A stretch of DNA of 64,000 bases, from positions 6,088,001-6,152,000 of the forward strand of contig NZ_CP033365.1 in the NCBI RefSeq assembly GCF_013170825.1, in the 5' to 3' direction. The notes under the pieces were generated by a model. That model saw only the letters and a list, made by a program, of their open reading frames with translations. It made no database searches and was not told the origin of the DNA. The position numbers and the translations under genes were made by a program. The DNA comes from Mesorhizobium sp. NZP2298 (GTDB lineage Bacteria > Pseudomonadota > Alphaproteobacteria > Rhizobiales > Rhizobiaceae). Position 1 is the stretch's first letter; the number at the start of each line of letters is the position of its first letter. Positions 62,922 to 64,000 of the stretch are shown here, piece by piece.

Positions 62922-63946
62922 TCTGGCCTCCATTGGGACTGGGACTGCACGGATGGGTCGCTCTCGAGCCTGGCATCGAGCATGCGATAGTCGCGGGTGG
63001 TCGGATCGAGCCCGTTGACCAGCGCGATTTCGACGAGGCGGCGAGCCGAGCCACGGCCGGCGAGGACCGCGATGAGATCGATGGTCTCGGCGATCAGCAT
63101 GCGCGGAACCGTAACGACGGCCTCCTGCACCAGCTGCTCAAGACGCAGCAGTGCGCCGAGCGCGGAACTCGCGTGGATGGTGCCGATCCCACCGGGATGA
63201 CCGGTGCCCCAGGCTTTCAGAAGATCGAGCGCTTCGGCGCCCCGCACTTCGCCGATGGGAATGCGATCGGGGCGAAGCCGCAACGAGGACTTGACCAGGT
63301 CGGACAGCGAGGCAACGCCATCCTTGGTGCGCAGCGCCACAAGATTGGGCGCCGCACACTGCAGCTCGCGCGTGTCCTCGATCAGCACGATGCGATCCGA
63401 AGTCTTGGCCACCTCGGCAAGCAGGGCATTCACCAGCGTGGTTTTTCCGGTGGACGTGCCGCCGGCGACCAGCACGTTCTTCCTCTTTTCGACCGCAAGC
63501 CGGAGCACATCGGCCTGGGCTTCCGTCATGACACCGGTGCCGACATAGTCCTCGAGCATGAAAACAGCGACGGCAGGCTTGCGGATGGCAAACGTTGGCG
63601 CCGCGACGACCGGCGGCAACAAGCCCTCGAAACGTTCGCCCGTCTCAGGCAACTCGGCCGACACCCGCGGCGATCCCGCATGCACTTCCGCGCCGACATG
63701 GTGAGCGACCAGACGGACGATGCGCTCGCCGTCGACTGGGACCAGACGTTCATCCGTGGCGCAGAGCCCGTCCTTCAGACGATCGATCCAGAGGCGTCCG
63801 TCCGGGTTGAGCATCACCTCAACCACAGCCGGGTCTTCAAGGAATCGGGCTATGGCGGGTCCAAGCGCTGTGCGCAGCATGCGCGCGCCGCGCGAGACAG
63901 CTTCCGTGCCGGTTTGATAATTGATTGCCACGGTGTCCCCATTCAC
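62918..63946 (-). CDS. trbB: conjugal transfer ATPase TrbB (VirB11-like)
   Basis: 342 residues of a secretion ATPase. Walker A is [17 protein letters not shown] (about 157-173), followed by [16 protein letters not shown], the Asp box, [20 protein letters not shown] (Walker B region) and [13 protein letters not shown] with the His box. The start is a GTG at 63946, overlapping the stop of the upstream gene (GTGA). It is the first trb gene visible in the operon. Confidence 0.96.
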   Translation of the reverse strand: MNGDTVAINYQTGTEAVSRGARMLRTALGPAIARFLEDPAVVEVMLNPDGRLWIDRLKDGLCATDERLVPVDGERIVRLVAHHVGAEVHAGSPRVSAELPETGERFEGLLPPVVAAPTFAIRKPAVAVFMLEDYVGTGVMTEAQADVLRLAVEKRKNVLVAGGTSTGKTTLVNALLAEVAKTSDRIVLIEDTRELQCAAPNLVALRTKDGVASLSDLVKSSLRLRPDRIPIGEVRGAEALDLLKAWGTGHPGGIGTIHASSALGALLRLEQLVQEAVVTVPRMLIAETIDLIAVLAGRGSARRLVEIALVNGLDPTTRDYRMLDARLESDPSVQSQSQWRPE

Positions 63947-64000
63947 CGCAGCGAGTTGTTGGTGCTGCGGTCGGGGATGATTAGAAGAGGCAGGAATAGC
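63943..64000 (-). CDS. 3' end of a gene upstream of trbB, cut by the right edge
   Basis: Only the last 18 residues are visible, [18 protein letters not shown], before a TGA that overlaps the trbB GTG. In related operons a CopG-like regulator followed by trbB is usual, but this tail is too short to assign. Confidence 0.4.
   Translation of the reverse strand, partial: LFLPLLIIPDRSTNNSLR

Noticed and set aside
1..64000. Search by eye for tRNA genes, CRISPR arrays, integrase genes and att repeats
   Set aside because: None could be supported, so the element type (ICE, island or plasmid) remains open.

Overview
The window reads as accessory DNA from an alphaproteobacterium of the Rhizobiales, most like Mesorhizobium or a close relative. 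The grounds are a GC-rich sequence, rhizobial-type trb conjugation genes with a LuxR/LuxI pair beside them, and many ABC uptake systems next to small catabolic operons. Species was not determined. It could be part of an integrative and conjugative element, a symbiosis-type island or a large plasmid. No tRNA, rRNA, CRISPR array, integrase, attachment site or replication origin was seen.

Layout. 1-5460 is a surface-sugar cluster: a GT4 glycosyltransferase cut by the window edge, an amidohydrolase, a second glycosyltransferase, UDP-galactopyranose mutase (glf) and a GH1-like protein with an apparently decayed C-terminus. 5715-9029 is a scruffy stretch: a Crp/Fnr regulator, a small DUF6894 protein, a DUF1365 gene fragment next to an IS481-family insertion sequence, and a frameshifted small-gene remnant. 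9030-25179 holds two polar-amino-acid-type ABC systems, a PaiB-like protein, an adenylate-forming ligase with an esterase, a protein made of three Rid-like domains, two LysR regulators, a frameshifted enolase-superfamily gene, and an operon of 2-hydroxyacid dehydrogenase, dehalogenase-like hydrolase and metallo-beta-lactamase-fold lactonase.

25725-29722 carries an SDR, an SCP2/hydrolase fusion and a double-domain permease. 30211-35469 is an unusual three-gene cassette: an exported WD40-caspase protein, an exported protein of unknown family and a small membrane protein. 35841-50683 is a catabolic regulon. It has a ribose-type ABC transporter with a fused permease, an old-yellow-enzyme oxidoreductase, a fused 2-oxoacid dehydrogenase E1, E2, SMP-30 lactonase, zinc dehydrogenase, a VOC protein, an AroE-like dehydrogenase and a GntR/FCD regulator. 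Near-identical ATTGGATACAAT-type sites lie upstream of its operons, and also upstream of the lactonase operon at 25179, so one GntR protein may control all of them.

52090-64000 is a conjugation module: LuxR and AHL synthase genes with an 18-bp palindrome between them, a truncated LysR gene, DUF2274, and a tightly overlapping trbB-C-D-E-J-K-L-F-G-I operon for a type IV mating-pair apparatus. An AHL-lactonase-like gene, a candidate catabolic operator next to it, and an AHL-controlled transfer module in one window suggest, as inference only, that nutrition may be linked to transfer.

Several apparent frameshifts (near 8590, 20438 and 51910) may be real decay or base-calling errors; two of them lie in short homopolymers.
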